Shown here: positions 8,172 to 17,167 of the stretch, one piece after another
Layout: each line of letters begins with the position of its first letter
How positions within the stretch are numbered: position 1 is the first letter of the stretch
Origin: Rhodopirellula bahusiensis
GTDB taxonomy: Bacteria; Planctomycetota; Planctomycetia; Pirellulales; Pirellulaceae
Direction: 5' to 3'
Length of the DNA stretch: 64,000 nt
Assembly (NCBI RefSeq): GCF_002727185.1
Contig: NZ_NIZW01000016.1
Coordinates: 122,427 to 186,426 of the forward strand
Notes under the pieces: generated by a model
Database searches by the model: none
The model's input: the letters and a program-made list of their open reading frames with translations, nothing else
Told to the model about the DNA's origin: nothing
Position numbers and translations under genes: made by a program

Positions 8172-10059
8172 AGCTCCCTCCGAGAAGTCCGATCAAAACG
8201 TCGCCCCTTCCTCACTCCGCCCTCTTTCCGGGAGCGTCGAGCGAAGCATCCGCCTCTCGTCACTTCACCCTCCCTCTGGGACGGTCGAGCGAAGCGAGGG
8301 GAGGGCCGAGCCTGAACTCAGCGTTCACCCTCCCAGCCCCCAAGCCACCGCCACCGCACCGCTAATCCTCTGGCACGCCGACCCGCGTCGCGGACGAATC
8401 GTGGCAGCAAACTGCTCACGCGCAGCGTCCATGGGTGTGCGTTTGGGCATGCCGATCGCACAAGCCGTCGACATCACAAGCACGCTGGCCGATCAACACA
8501 ACTCCAGCCGAAACGTCGCGAACCAGAACGTCTCGCCCATCCCAGCGGCGATCATTGACGAACACGATCGCGTCGCTGATCGCCGTGCGTTGCACTCACT
8601 GGCGACGGAACTGCAAAGCCATCTGTGCCCGCAGATCGCACTCGAAACACTCGACCGATTCAAATGGGCTGGACGCTTTCGCCATGACCCCGAAGCGCTC
8701 GTGGCAGAGATCGAAGGCGTCACTCATTTATTCGACGATGAACCAGGGTTGCTCTCCGCCGCGGCCACCATTCTCAAACGTCGTCACCTGAAAGCTCGCT
8801 TGGCCATCGCCAGCACGCTCGGCGCAGCCTGGGCTTTGGCAACCCACGCGCCGTCTCAAACTCAAAACAAAGCCCCCGCCAAAAGCCATTTTGACTTCTT
8901 CTTGGCACCCGCCGATCGCACCCGCGAAGCACTGCAAACGTTGCCGCCATCCGCTTTGCGTTTGAACCCAACGGATGTGGAAACCTTGCAACGATTGGGC
9001 ATCGAAACCATCGGCTCGCTATTGCAACTGCCACGCAACGGATTGGCCACTCGCATTGGCCAAGGGTTGTGCAACCGCATCGCCCAAGCACTCGGCGAAG
9101 TCGACGAACCCATCCTCGCAATCGACATTCCCACCGAACACACCGCCGCACTTGAACTGGAATACCCAACCGACGCGGTCGACCTGATTCGTGATCGCAT
9201 CATTCGCTTGATCGATTCCGCCACCGCGTCCTTGCGTCCCTTGGGAAGAGGCGTGCTGCGTTTGCGATGCCAACTCGACTTCACCGAGTCGCCGTCGGTG
9301 ACATTGGAATCTGGACTGTTCTCGCCGACGCTGGACCTGAATCACCTCAGCAATCTGATGATCGGCGCGTTTGAATCGCATGCCTGCCAATCCAAGGTTT
9401 CGCACCTCCGGCTGGACGTGCTGCAAGACGCGATGCTGGCCAGTACCCAACCGTCCATCTTCGGGCCCGGCTTCGAAAACGACACCCAAACCGATTGGAC
9501 ACGTCAAACCGACATCGCTCGTTTGATCGATTCATTGAGCGGGCGACTGGGCGAAGAATCCGTGCGAGGGGTCCGGCTCAATCGTGATCCATTGCCTGAG
9601 GACACCGTCACCGATTTTCCGCTGACACAAACAAAGGGTCGCAAACTCGCAACCGCCCGACCGCGGCGTCGGCCAAAATCCAAAGGCACTTCCGCTACCG
9701 AGTCGCACGACGAATCCAACGCTCGTCACGGCGGCGGAATTCGCAACGGAGTGCCAACCGCCCATGATGCCGGACGTCGGCCGCTTCAATTGCATTCAAC
9801 ACCTCAGCGGCTCACACCGTTGGGCCATGGCAAAGACCCCGTCGGTGAAAACCAGTTTCCACCCAAGTTTCGTTTTCGTGGCCGAGTGTGGCACGTGCAT
9901 CAACATTGGGGTCCCGAACGAATCGAAACACGATGGTGGCAAGGCCCGATGGTTCGCCGCGATTACTTCCGAGTGGAACTGGACAACGGGACACGTTGGT
10001 GGATTTTTCGCGACCTCAATCATCCGTCTGATTGGCAACTTCATGGCTGTTTCGATTGA
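8071..10059 (+). CDS. imuB: ImuB-like Y-family polymerase homologue
   Basis: The 662-residue protein begins MKRLLCIWLPNWPVQRR, the standard ImuB N-terminus, which sets the start at 8071. After an insertion at residues 34-86 the palm region resumes with LILWHADPRRGRIVAANCSR and GVRLGMPIAQAVDI. Helix-hairpin-helix-like LQRLGIETIGSLLQLPRNGL lies near residue 310. A QPSIF near residue 460 sits where other ImuB proteins carry their beta-clamp-binding motif. The C-terminal part (FRFRGRVWHVHQHWGPERIE to DLNHPSDWQLHGCFD) matches long ImuB proteins. ImuB is usually a catalytically dead adaptor linking ImuA and DnaE2 to the clamp. The 101-base overlap with imuA is unusually long. Confidence 0.9.
   Translation: MKRLLCIWLPNWPVQRRRAERILHENPNAAPQDKAPSEKSDQNVAPSSLRPLSGSVERSIRLSSLHPPSGTVERSEGRAEPELSVHPPSPQATATAPLILWHADPRRGRIVAANCSRAASMGVRLGMPIAQAVDITSTLADQHNSSRNVANQNVSPIPAAIIDEHDRVADRRALHSLATELQSHLCPQIALETLDRFKWAGRFRHDPEALVAEIEGVTHLFDDEPGLLSAAATILKRRHLKARLAIASTLGAAWALATHAPSQTQNKAPAKSHFDFFLAPADRTREALQTLPPSALRLNPTDVETLQRLGIETIGSLLQLPRNGLATRIGQGLCNRIAQALGEVDEPILAIDIPTEHTAALELEYPTDAVDLIRDRIIRLIDSATASLRPLGRGVLRLRCQLDFTESPSVTLESGLFSPTLDLNHLSNLMIGAFESHACQSKVSHLRLDVLQDAMLASTQPSIFGPGFENDTQTDWTRQTDIARLIDSLSGRLGEESVRGVRLNRDPLPEDTVTDFPLTQTKGRKLATARPRRRPKSKGTSATESHDESNARHGGGIRNGVPTAHDAGRRPLQLHSTPQRLTPLGHGKDPVGENQFPPKFRFRGRVWHVHQHWGPERIETRWWQGPMVRRDYFRVELDNGTRWWIFRDLNHPSDWQLHGCFD
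8263..8310 (+). repeat. 48-bp palindromic repeat in frame inside imuB
   Basis: This is the same element as in imuA, in the same orientation and reading phase, encoding LHPPSGTVERSEGRAE. It differs from the imuA copy by a G-to-C change in the hairpin stem. A degraded copy precedes it (about 8211-8247) with similar spacing, so the insert appears as a pair in both genes. It lies in the loop between the first conserved ImuB strand and the rest of the palm. Confidence 0.85.
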
Positions 10060-10210
10060 AACGCTTTGCCCCACCGCGCATAATGAAACTCCACCGGATC
10101 GAGCGTAGAAAGTCCCCGCCTTTTGCTTTTACTCCGAGTTGGCATCCGTCTCATCGTTGACAGATCGCCTTCCTGGACGCTCCTCCCTCCCGCCTTCCCA
10201 AACCCCGCCC

Positions 10211-12937
10211 ATGTTCGCTCAACCATTCCATGCGAATGCGCGTGCACAGTTCACATTGCTGTGCGTGGTGTGCCTGTCGGGAAGTTTCCTAGCCGCGGAA
10301 GAGCGATCCCCCGCTTCGGCACCTTCTCGGTCGTTGGAAGAAATCAAGCGGACCGGCGCCAGCCACTCGAAATACCTCGAGCCCACTTCCCGTCCGGCCA
10401 AAACGAAAACGCCCAAGGCTGACCTGCAAACTTTCCGCGATGTCATTGCACCGATCTTGGAAGAGTCCTGCGTCGACTGCCATGGTCCCGGGAATGAAGA
10501 GGGCAACATTCGAGTCGACACGCTCGACCCCAATCTGTTGAAAGGCGACGACGTCGATTGGTGGGTGGAAGTCCTGGCCGTCCTCAGCAATGGCGAGATG
10601 CCACCGCCGGACGAAGTCGACATGGACGACGATGATCGCAGCACCGTCGTGGAATGGTTGTCGGGCGAAATTCAAGTCGCGTCCACGTTTCGGCGAGCCA
10701 CCGGCGGCCATTCCTCGTTCCGTCGTTTGACGCGTTACGAAACCAACCACGCGTTGCAAGATCTCCTCGGCCTACCCTACGAATTCGCGAAAGACTTGCC
10801 GCCCGAAGCTCACTCAGACGACGGCTTTCAAAACAGTTCTGAAATGCTGCACATGACCGTCAAGCAGTTGGACACCTATCGCCAACTCGCTCGGCAAGCT
10901 CTCGACCGAGCCATCGTGCTGGGCGACCGCCCCGCTCCAGTGCACTGGAGCATCAGCATGAAGCAGAACAGCCAAGTCGACAGGCACCAACAACAGTCCA
11001 AACTCGATCAGGTTGCCGAGAAATTCAAAGACGATCCCGACAAGCAAAAACAAGAAGTCGACGCTCTCCGAGCAACCTTTCAAACGACTCCGCGAAACAC
11101 CCACTACCGAAACCTGACCAACGGGCAAAAGGTCTCGGCGAATTGGGCTTACAACGGTGCACGCTATGCCATGACGTCCGAAGATGCACCGCGAGTCATG
11201 CCGCCCACGTTCGACCACGTCGCCGTATTGCCCGGCGGACGCAATCAAAAACTGATTGTCGAACTGGGTGACCAACTCCCCAACCAAGGCGTCATGCGAG
11301 TTCGTGTCCGTGCCTCTTGGCTGCCTGAAGAGGACTCATCCGGCGAATCGCATCCACCCAGTTTGCAACTGGAATTCGGATGGCGAGCCAGCAACGAAGG
11401 CCGTGCCGACATGCGAATCAGCGGCGCCGACCAACTGGTGGAAGCATCACCGGATGAACCGCAAATCTATGAGTGGGACATTCCGCTGGGCGACATCTAC
11501 CCACGCAACTCCGTCCGCGGTGTGTCGAAAATGGGATCGATGCCCAGTCCGTCGGAGTACATCCGGTTCATCAACAGCTCGGTCTCGAAATCCGCCATTC
11601 AAATCGACCATGTTGAAGTGGTCGCTCCGGTCAATGATCACTGGCCACCTGAATCGCACCAACAAATCTTCATCGCCAGCAAACATCACGACAACGAACC
11701 GCTTTACGCGAAAGAAGTTTTGGCCGCGTTCATGCATCGAGCTTGGCGACGTCCGCCGACCGAGGCCGAACTCGAACGCAAACTCAAACTGTTCAACGCA
11801 ATTCGCGATCAATGCGAATCGATGGAAGAAGCGATCTCGGAAGTGCTTGCCTCCATTCTCTCGTCGCCCAACTTCCTATATGTCGTCCGCTCCGCCGAAA
11901 CCAACAACTCTGCCGAGACTGCCGACCGTTTGTCGTCCAATGAACTGACGACGCGGTTGGCGTTGTTCTTGTGGTGCAGCGTTCCCGATACGGAACTGCT
12001 TGAACTGGCGCGAGATGGCCAGTTGTCATCCGCCGAGCAACTCAGCGCTCAAGTCAATCGCATGTTGGCGGATCCAAAGGCGGAACGCTTCAGCGAACAC
12101 TTCGTCCACCAGTGGCTCGACTTGCAACTGCTGGACTTCCTCAACGTCAAAGAAACCAAGCCCAAACTCAGCCCGCTGCTCAAAGAAGCCATGCAGCGGG
12201 AACCGATCGCGTTCTTTCACGAACTGCTACACGAAAACGAAAGCGTCCTGCAATTCATCCACGCCGATTTCGCGATGGTCAACGAACGATTGGCTCGGCA
12301 CTATCAAATCCCGAACGTCCATGGCAATCACTTTCGCCGAGTGTCGCTGAACTCAGATCCACGACGAGGTGGTTTGCTCACACAGGCCGGCCTGCTCGCG
12401 ATGAACTCGGACGGCACCGACTCACACCCACTCAAACGCGGCGTGTGGTTGCTGGAGAGCATCCTGAACGATCCGCCGCCTCCGCCACCGCCCGCGGTCC
12501 CTGAGATTGACTTGGCCGATCCTGAAATCGCGAAAATGACGTTGATCGAGCGGATGGCAGATCACCGCAACCATCCCGCTTGCATGTCTTGTCATTCGAA
12601 GATCGACCCCTGGGGCATCGCGTTTGAAAACTACGACGCGGTTGGCCGTTGGCGAGATTCGATCAGCGGAAAACCTGTCGTCGCATCTGCCACCTTGTTC
12701 AATCAACAAGAACTCGACGGTGTGGAAGGCCTCAAACGCTACCTGCTCGAACATCGCCAAGACCAATTCGTTCGCGCGATGGTCCACAAACTGGCGACCT
12801 ACGCACTGGGACGACCGCTGACGTTTTCGGATCATGTCCACGTCGATCAAATCACCGCCGAAGTCCGCCAACGTGGCGATGGCCTCGGAACGATGATCCA
12901 ACAACTGGTCGCCAGCGACCTGTTCCAATCAAAATGA
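10211..12937 (+). CDS. Planctomycete cytochrome-type protein, DUF1587/1595/1592/1588/1585 family
   Basis: The 908-residue protein has a signal-like N-terminus (MFAQPFHANARAQFTLLCVV, then FLAAEE). A CVDCH heme-c motif lies at about residue 87 and a second CxxCH (CMSCH) at about residue 791. Between them come segments of the large DUF1592 family: FRRLTRYETNHALQDLLGLP, HRAWRRPPTEAEL, EVLASILSSPNFLYV and GGLLTQAGLLAMNSDGTDSHP. The end (MVHKLATYALGRPLTFSDH) is DUF1585-like. These proteins are typical of planctomycetes and are encoded beside DUF1552 proteins, as here; they are thought to be envelope cytochromes, with substrate unknown. An upstream in-frame start at 10139 would disrupt the signal peptide, so 10211 is preferred. 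Confidence 0.9.
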   Translation: MFAQPFHANARAQFTLLCVVCLSGSFLAAEERSPASAPSRSLEEIKRTGASHSKYLEPTSRPAKTKTPKADLQTFRDVIAPILEESCVDCHGPGNEEGNIRVDTLDPNLLKGDDVDWWVEVLAVLSNGEMPPPDEVDMDDDDRSTVVEWLSGEIQVASTFRRATGGHSSFRRLTRYETNHALQDLLGLPYEFAKDLPPEAHSDDGFQNSSEMLHMTVKQLDTYRQLARQALDRAIVLGDRPAPVHWSISMKQNSQVDRHQQQSKLDQVAEKFKDDPDKQKQEVDALRATFQTTPRNTHYRNLTNGQKVSANWAYNGARYAMTSEDAPRVMPPTFDHVAVLPGGRNQKLIVELGDQLPNQGVMRVRVRASWLPEEDSSGESHPPSLQLEFGWRASNEGRADMRISGADQLVEASPDEPQIYEWDIPLGDIYPRNSVRGVSKMGSMPSPSEYIRFINSSVSKSAIQIDHVEVVAPVNDHWPPESHQQIFIASKHHDNEPLYAKEVLAAFMHRAWRRPPTEAELERKLKLFNAIRDQCESMEEAISEVLASILSSPNFLYVVRSAETNNSAETADRLSSNELTTRLALFLWCSVPDTELLELARDGQLSSAEQLSAQVNRMLADPKAERFSEHFVHQWLDLQLLDFLNVKETKPKLSPLLKEAMQREPIAFFHELLHENESVLQFIHADFAMVNERLARHYQIPNVHGNHFRRVSLNSDPRRGGLLTQAGLLAMNSDGTDSHPLKRGVWLLESILNDPPPPPPPAVPEIDLADPEIAKMTLIERMADHRNHPACMSCHSKIDPWGIAFENYDAVGRWRDSISGKPVVASATLFNQQELDGVEGLKRYLLEHRQDQFVRAMVHKLATYALGRPLTFSDHVHVDQITAEVRQRGDGLGTMIQQLVASDLFQSK

Positions 12938-13003
12938 CCCCCGTCCCCTTTTGCACCCGCGCAAACTGCTCTCGCCAAGATCACCGTCCTGAAGGAACTT
13001 TTG

Positions 13004-14407
13004 ATGACACTGAATCTAAACGGCTTGGACCGACGTCGCTTTCTTCGCGGAACCGGGGTGGCCTTGGCATTGCCTCTGTTCGAATCCGTTGCGATGTCCG
13101 CCGTGCGAGCATCGGAAACGCCTGCGGATCCCAAACGATTGGCGTGCTTCTACTTTCCCGATGGCGTGCCCATGCCGCTGGCGAAAGACCCGGCCTATCA
13201 AGACTGGTCGTGGTTCCCACACGGCGCCGGAAACGACTTCACATTCACCAAGGCGTTGTCACCGCTGGAGCCGCTGAGAGATGAGATCAGCATCCTGTCG
13301 GGATTCTCACACCCCAAATCAAGAAGTGTCCACGGGCACTCCAACGCCGACCAATTCTTGACCGCCGCCGACACAGGATCCAACGGTCCCTACAAGAACA
13401 ACATTTCGCTCGACCAGATCTACGCAGAGCACGTGGGCAACCGAACCCGGTATTCTTCATTGGTCATGTCGACCGATGGCGGCACCGGGACACCACGTGG
13501 CACACACACACTTTCGTTCAATCGAAACGGTCGAGCCATCCCAGCGGAGAACCGGCCCAAACGCATCTTTGACATGTTGTTCGTCAAGAGCGATGAGGAC
13601 GCCGCCCGCCGACTTGCTATCAGCCAAAGTGCACTGGATGACCTGCTGGCCGATGCTCAGTCGCTTCGCAAGACACTTTCATCGAGCGACCAATCCAGTT
13701 TGGATGAATACCTCGACTCCGTTCGTGAAGCGGAGATCAAAGTCGAAAAGGCAAAGCATTGGCTCAACACGCCTCTACCGACCGTGAACGCCGATCACTT
13801 GAACCTCAACCTGACTCCGGACGAACCGCGTCAGTATCTGCAGACGATGTTCGAGATGATTTACTTGGCGTTCAAAACCGATTCGACGCGCGTCGCCACC
13901 TATCAAATCGGTCGTGAAAATGGGGTGGGCATCAGCGACCATTTGGCACGCGCGGTTGGTATGAACCTCTCGCACCAACTCTCACACGAAACCAAGAACC
14001 CGGGTGGTTGGAAAAACTTCGCGATCTACTGCCAGTTCCTCAATGAGGAATTCGGACGTTTTGTCGGCAAGCTCAAAGCGACCGAAGAGCCAGCCGGACG
14101 CGGATCGATGCTGGACAACACGCTGTTGCTGTTTGGCTCCGCATCAAGTGCCTTCCACCTGTCTCGCAACTACCCGTTGATTCTGGCCGGCGGCAAGAAC
14201 ATGGGATTCAAGCACGGGCAATATCTCAACAATGCGGGTGCCAGCCCGCAGGGTGGTGCATGGGACGGTGGCCGCGAACCGTGGCAGCAAGAAATCTCAC
14301 ACGAAGATCGCCCGCTGTCGAACCTGTTCGTCACCATGCTTCAGCAACTGGATGTGCCCGCCGAATCATTTGCCGACAGCGATGGCAAAGTCACTGAATT
14401 GACCTGA
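13004..14407 (+). CDS. DUF1552 Tat-exported protein
   Basis: The 467-residue protein has a twin-arginine signal at residues 9-18 (DRRRFLRGTG) followed by VALALPLFESVAMSAVRA. The body shows the DUF1552 pattern: RLACFYFPDGVPMP, ISILSGFSHPKSRSVHGHSN, TADTGSNGPYKNNISLDQ, and LLLFGSASSAFHLSRNYPLI with AGGKNMGFKHGQYL. Such proteins follow DUF1592 cytochromes in planctomycetes and are probably partners in the periplasm; the reaction is unknown. GAAGGA lies seven bases before the ATG, so I prefer this start to the TTG three bases upstream. The gap to the cytochrome gene is 66 bases, consistent with an operon. Confidence 0.9.
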   Translation: MTLNLNGLDRRRFLRGTGVALALPLFESVAMSAVRASETPADPKRLACFYFPDGVPMPLAKDPAYQDWSWFPHGAGNDFTFTKALSPLEPLRDEISILSGFSHPKSRSVHGHSNADQFLTAADTGSNGPYKNNISLDQIYAEHVGNRTRYSSLVMSTDGGTGTPRGTHTLSFNRNGRAIPAENRPKRIFDMLFVKSDEDAARRLAISQSALDDLLADAQSLRKTLSSSDQSSLDEYLDSVREAEIKVEKAKHWLNTPLPTVNADHLNLNLTPDEPRQYLQTMFEMIYLAFKTDSTRVATYQIGRENGVGISDHLARAVGMNLSHQLSHETKNPGGWKNFAIYCQFLNEEFGRFVGKLKATEEPAGRGSMLDNTLLLFGSASSAFHLSRNYPLILAGGKNMGFKHGQYLNNAGASPQGGAWDGGREPWQQEISHEDRPLSNLFVTMLQQLDVPAESFADSDGKVTELT

Positions 14408-14471
14408 GCGTTCACTTGGACACTTTGTCGCCCAAACACCATCGTCAGCGAAATTACAGGAGCGTCCGCGT

Positions 14472-14915
14472 TTATCGCTTTGGAATGTTTGACGTCGAAA
14501 ACGCGTCAGGCAACAAATCAGACAGACGGCGCATTTGTTGGTCACCATCGATCACATCGATCGTGTAGACGAACAAGTCCGATCCAAATTCCGCCAGCAC
14601 TTGTCGGCAGGCTCCGCACGGCATCGCGCCACCGATGCTGGCGATCGCAACCGCGTGGAACATCCGGTAACCACCCGCCACGGCGGTACACACAGCGGTG
14701 CGTTCAGCACACTGTGTCAGCGAATAGCTCGCGTTTTCGACGTTGCATCCTTCGACGATGCGACCGTCATGGGTCAGCAGTGCGGCCCCGACGTAAAAGT
14801 GACTTTGAGGCGCATAAGCGTGATCGCGAGCCGAAATGGCTGCCTGGATCAATCGCTGGACATCTTCATCGCTAGGCGGATCGATTTCAGACACGTGACT
14901 ATGAACATCGGTCAT
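14472..14915 (-). CDS. cdd: Cytidine deaminase
   Basis: The 147-residue reading from ATG 14915 contains the complete zinc site: CNVENASYSLTQCAERTA (the Cys-Ala-Glu with the catalytic glutamate) and PCGACRQVLAEF. FYVGAALLTHDGRI precedes it as usual. The enzyme deaminates cytidine and deoxycytidine to uridine forms in pyrimidine salvage. The size fits the homotetrameric class. The reading frame is open further upstream to 15071, but the added 52 residues do not resemble the family, so the internal ATG is used. The gene is convergent with the DUF1552 gene. Confidence 0.93.
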   Translation of the reverse strand: MTDVHSHVSEIDPPSDEDVQRLIQAAISARDHAYAPQSHFYVGAALLTHDGRIVEGCNVENASYSLTQCAERTAVCTAVAGGYRMFHAVAIASIGGAMPCGACRQVLAEFGSDLFVYTIDVIDGDQQMRRLSDLLPDAFSTSNIPKR

Positions 14916-15191
14916 GGCAGGATAGAGAGACAAGGAAGTAGGCTCGCCGAAGAGAGGTGCAGATTCCGCCATCAAGTCCCAATAGAGTACCCAGAAAATT
15001 CCGTGAAGCAATGCGACAACACGCATCGAGAGCACCTCGGACGCCATCGCCCTCGGCAATCGCAGCGTCAACGTCGCATTTTAACACAACGCGTTCCCAA
15101 TACCGGCCGTTCCGCCAGTCCGAAACGGAATCGGGCGCGTTAACATGTCAGATCCTCCCAACCACCTCCATTGGTTCCAAGTGTTCCCGCA

Positions 15192-16445
15192 ATGCTTTTG
15201 AATATTGACGCTTCCCGCCCGGCCCCCAGAACGGTGACCACCCAACCGAATCGCTCGCTGGCAAAACTCCCCTTGCTCGCATTGCTAACCATCGCGGCAT
15301 TGTTCACCAGTCTGCACGCCGTCCACGCGGACGAAACCGCTCAAGACAGCGCCCGCTCACTTTCGCGAGCGTTCCGTGATGCGGCTCGGGAAGCCAACCC
15401 GTCCGTCGTGACGGTGTTCTCCTACGGGCAGAACCAATCCTTCACTGGCGATTCGCCGGATGAAGAGGAGGAAGAAAGCGATGAAGAATCACCTGACGAT
15501 CCAGTCGGCCCGACACCTCCGAAGCAATCCGAAGACGGTGAGTTCGAACTCAGCGGCCTGGGCTCCGGCGTAATCATCAATCCTTTCGCTGACTCAGCTG
15601 ATCGCGACGAAGAGAGCGACCAATCGATCTACTGGGTGATGACGAACAATCATGTGATCGCGAATGCGAAGAAGGTCGTTGTTCAACTGCCCGGTGAAAT
15701 CGAATTGAAGGCGGAGAAAGTCCACGGCGATCCCGCCAGCGACATCGCAGTCCTTCAAGTCACGTCCAGCGAACCATTGAAAATCGCCCAGTACGGAGAT
15801 TCAAAAACCCTGGACATCGGCGATTGGGTGCTCGCGATCGGCAGTCCATTCAAACTGGATGCAACAGTCAGTGCCGGCATCATCAGCGCGAAGAACCGAT
15901 CTCTCGAACGCATCCGCCGCAGTCGATTGCTGCAAACCGACGCTGCGATCAACCCGGGTAACTCAGGCGGCCCGTTGGTTGACCTGGATGGAAACGTGAT
16001 CGCGATCAACACCGCCATCGCGACTCGCAACGGAAGCTACCAAGGCATCGGTTTCGCCGTGCCGATCGATCAAGCCAAATGGATCGCTCGCGAATTGGCT
16101 CAGCACGGAACCGTTCGTCGTTCCACGATCGGAATCACGATGGTGGAACTGACAGCGAAGATGGCAAAAACGTTTCAGTTGACCGAGGGCATGGGCGTGC
16201 TGGTCTATCAGATCATTCGCGACAGCTCAGCCGATCGAGCAGGTTTGAAACAGTTGGATGTGATCACGGAATTCGCGGGCCAAGAATTCAGCAAACCGAT
16301 CGATCTTCGCGAAGCGATTGAACGGCAACCTGTTGGCTCCACCCAGACATTCAAGGTGATTCGCAAGGGGGAAGAAATCGAAATCGAAGCCATCTTGGCT
16401 CCGGTCGATGATCCAACGGCCACACCTGCCGACGAAGAAGAGTGA
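15192..16445 (+). CDS. HtrA/DegP-like serine protease with one PDZ domain
   Basis: The 417-residue protein has a signal-like segment (LPLLALLTIAALFTSLHAVHA) and the catalytic triad of trypsin-like HtrA proteases: His at about residue 154 (NNHVIA), Asp at 184 (DPASDIAVL) and Ser at 258 (GNSGGPL). One PDZ domain follows (RSTIGITMVELTAKMAKTFQ to FKVIRKGEEIEIEAIL). An acidic insert, rich in Glu/Asp/Ser, separates the N-terminus from the protease core at about residues 86-115. It probably degrades or refolds damaged proteins in the periplasm. The ATG at 15192 is preferred to a TTG at 15171. It is convergent with msrA. Confidence 0.9.
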   Translation: MLLNIDASRPAPRTVTTQPNRSLAKLPLLALLTIAALFTSLHAVHADETAQDSARSLSRAFRDAAREANPSVVTVFSYGQNQSFTGDSPDEEEEESDEESPDDPVGPTPPKQSEDGEFELSGLGSGVIINPFADSADRDEESDQSIYWVMTNNHVIANAKKVVVQLPGEIELKAEKVHGDPASDIAVLQVTSSEPLKIAQYGDSKTLDIGDWVLAIGSPFKLDATVSAGIISAKNRSLERIRRSRLLQTDAAINPGNSGGPLVDLDGNVIAINTAIATRNGSYQGIGFAVPIDQAKWIARELAQHGTVRRSTIGITMVELTAKMAKTFQLTEGMGVLVYQIIRDSSADRAGLKQLDVITEFAGQEFSKPIDLREAIERQPVGSTQTFKVIRKGEEIEIEAILAPVDDPTATPADEEE

Positions 16446-16456
16446 TCAATCGCTTG

Positions 16457-16963
16457 TCACTCCGCGGCCGCTCGTTTGGGAAGCACCCAATCAGGCCGAG
16501 CGAAGTGACACGTGTATCCATTGGGCACCTTCTCGAGATAGTCCTGGTGCTCCGGTTCCGCTTCCCAAAAGTCGCTCACCGGCTCGACCTCGGTGACCAC
16601 TTTCCCCGGCCATAGCCCAGACGCATCCACGTCCGCAATCGTGTCGATGGCCGTTTGCTTCTGTGCCTCGTCAACGTAGTAAATCGCGGAACGGTACGAC
16701 GGACCGCGATCATTGCCCTGGCGGTTCGGCGTCGTTGGATCGTGGATTTGGAAGAAGAACTCGAGCAAGCGACGGTAACTCGTTTTCTCAGGATCGAAGA
16801 CAATCTCAATCCCTTCGGCGTGGTTGCCATGATAGCGATACGTCGCGTTGGGCACCTCGCCCCCGGTGTATCCCACCCGGGTCGACTCAACGCCAGGCAA
16901 CTTGCGAATCAGATCCTGCATACCCCAGAAACAACCACCCGCTAACACAGCTCGCTCGGTCAT
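16457..16963 (-). CDS. msrA: Peptide methionine-S-sulfoxide reductase MsrA, cytoplasmic form
   Basis: The 168-residue protein carries the MsrA catalytic motif [11 protein letters not shown] at residues 9-19, then the family blocks [34 protein letters not shown] and [21 protein letters not shown]. It reduces the S-epimer of methionine sulfoxide in proteins. There is no signal sequence, so it should act in the cytoplasm. A second, exported MsrA is encoded at 33188-33919. The stop lies 11 bases from that of the convergent protease gene. Confidence 0.95.
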   Translation of the reverse strand: MTERAVLAGGCFWGMQDLIRKLPGVESTRVGYTGGEVPNATYRYHGNHAEGIEIVFDPEKTSYRRLLEFFFQIHDPTTPNRQGNDRGPSYRSAIYYVDEAQKQTAIDTIADVDASGLWPGKVVTEVEPVSDFWEAEPEHQDYLEKVPNGYTCHFARPDWVLPKRAAAE

Positions 16964-17167
16964 CGTTCTTCTCCGTTCAACTTCAAGGGAATGTACTCGC
17001 TCACCTCACATGGCATCGTAGGCATTCGGCGACCTTCGTGCAGTGGCCGGCAGGTCAAATCACTTTTCCAAACTGCACCCGTTAGCCGATGGCCGTTAGG
17101 CCTGGTTGCATCGCGAAAACCGGTGAGAGCGAACTTCGGCTGATACTATTCAGCCCCTACAAGCGAA

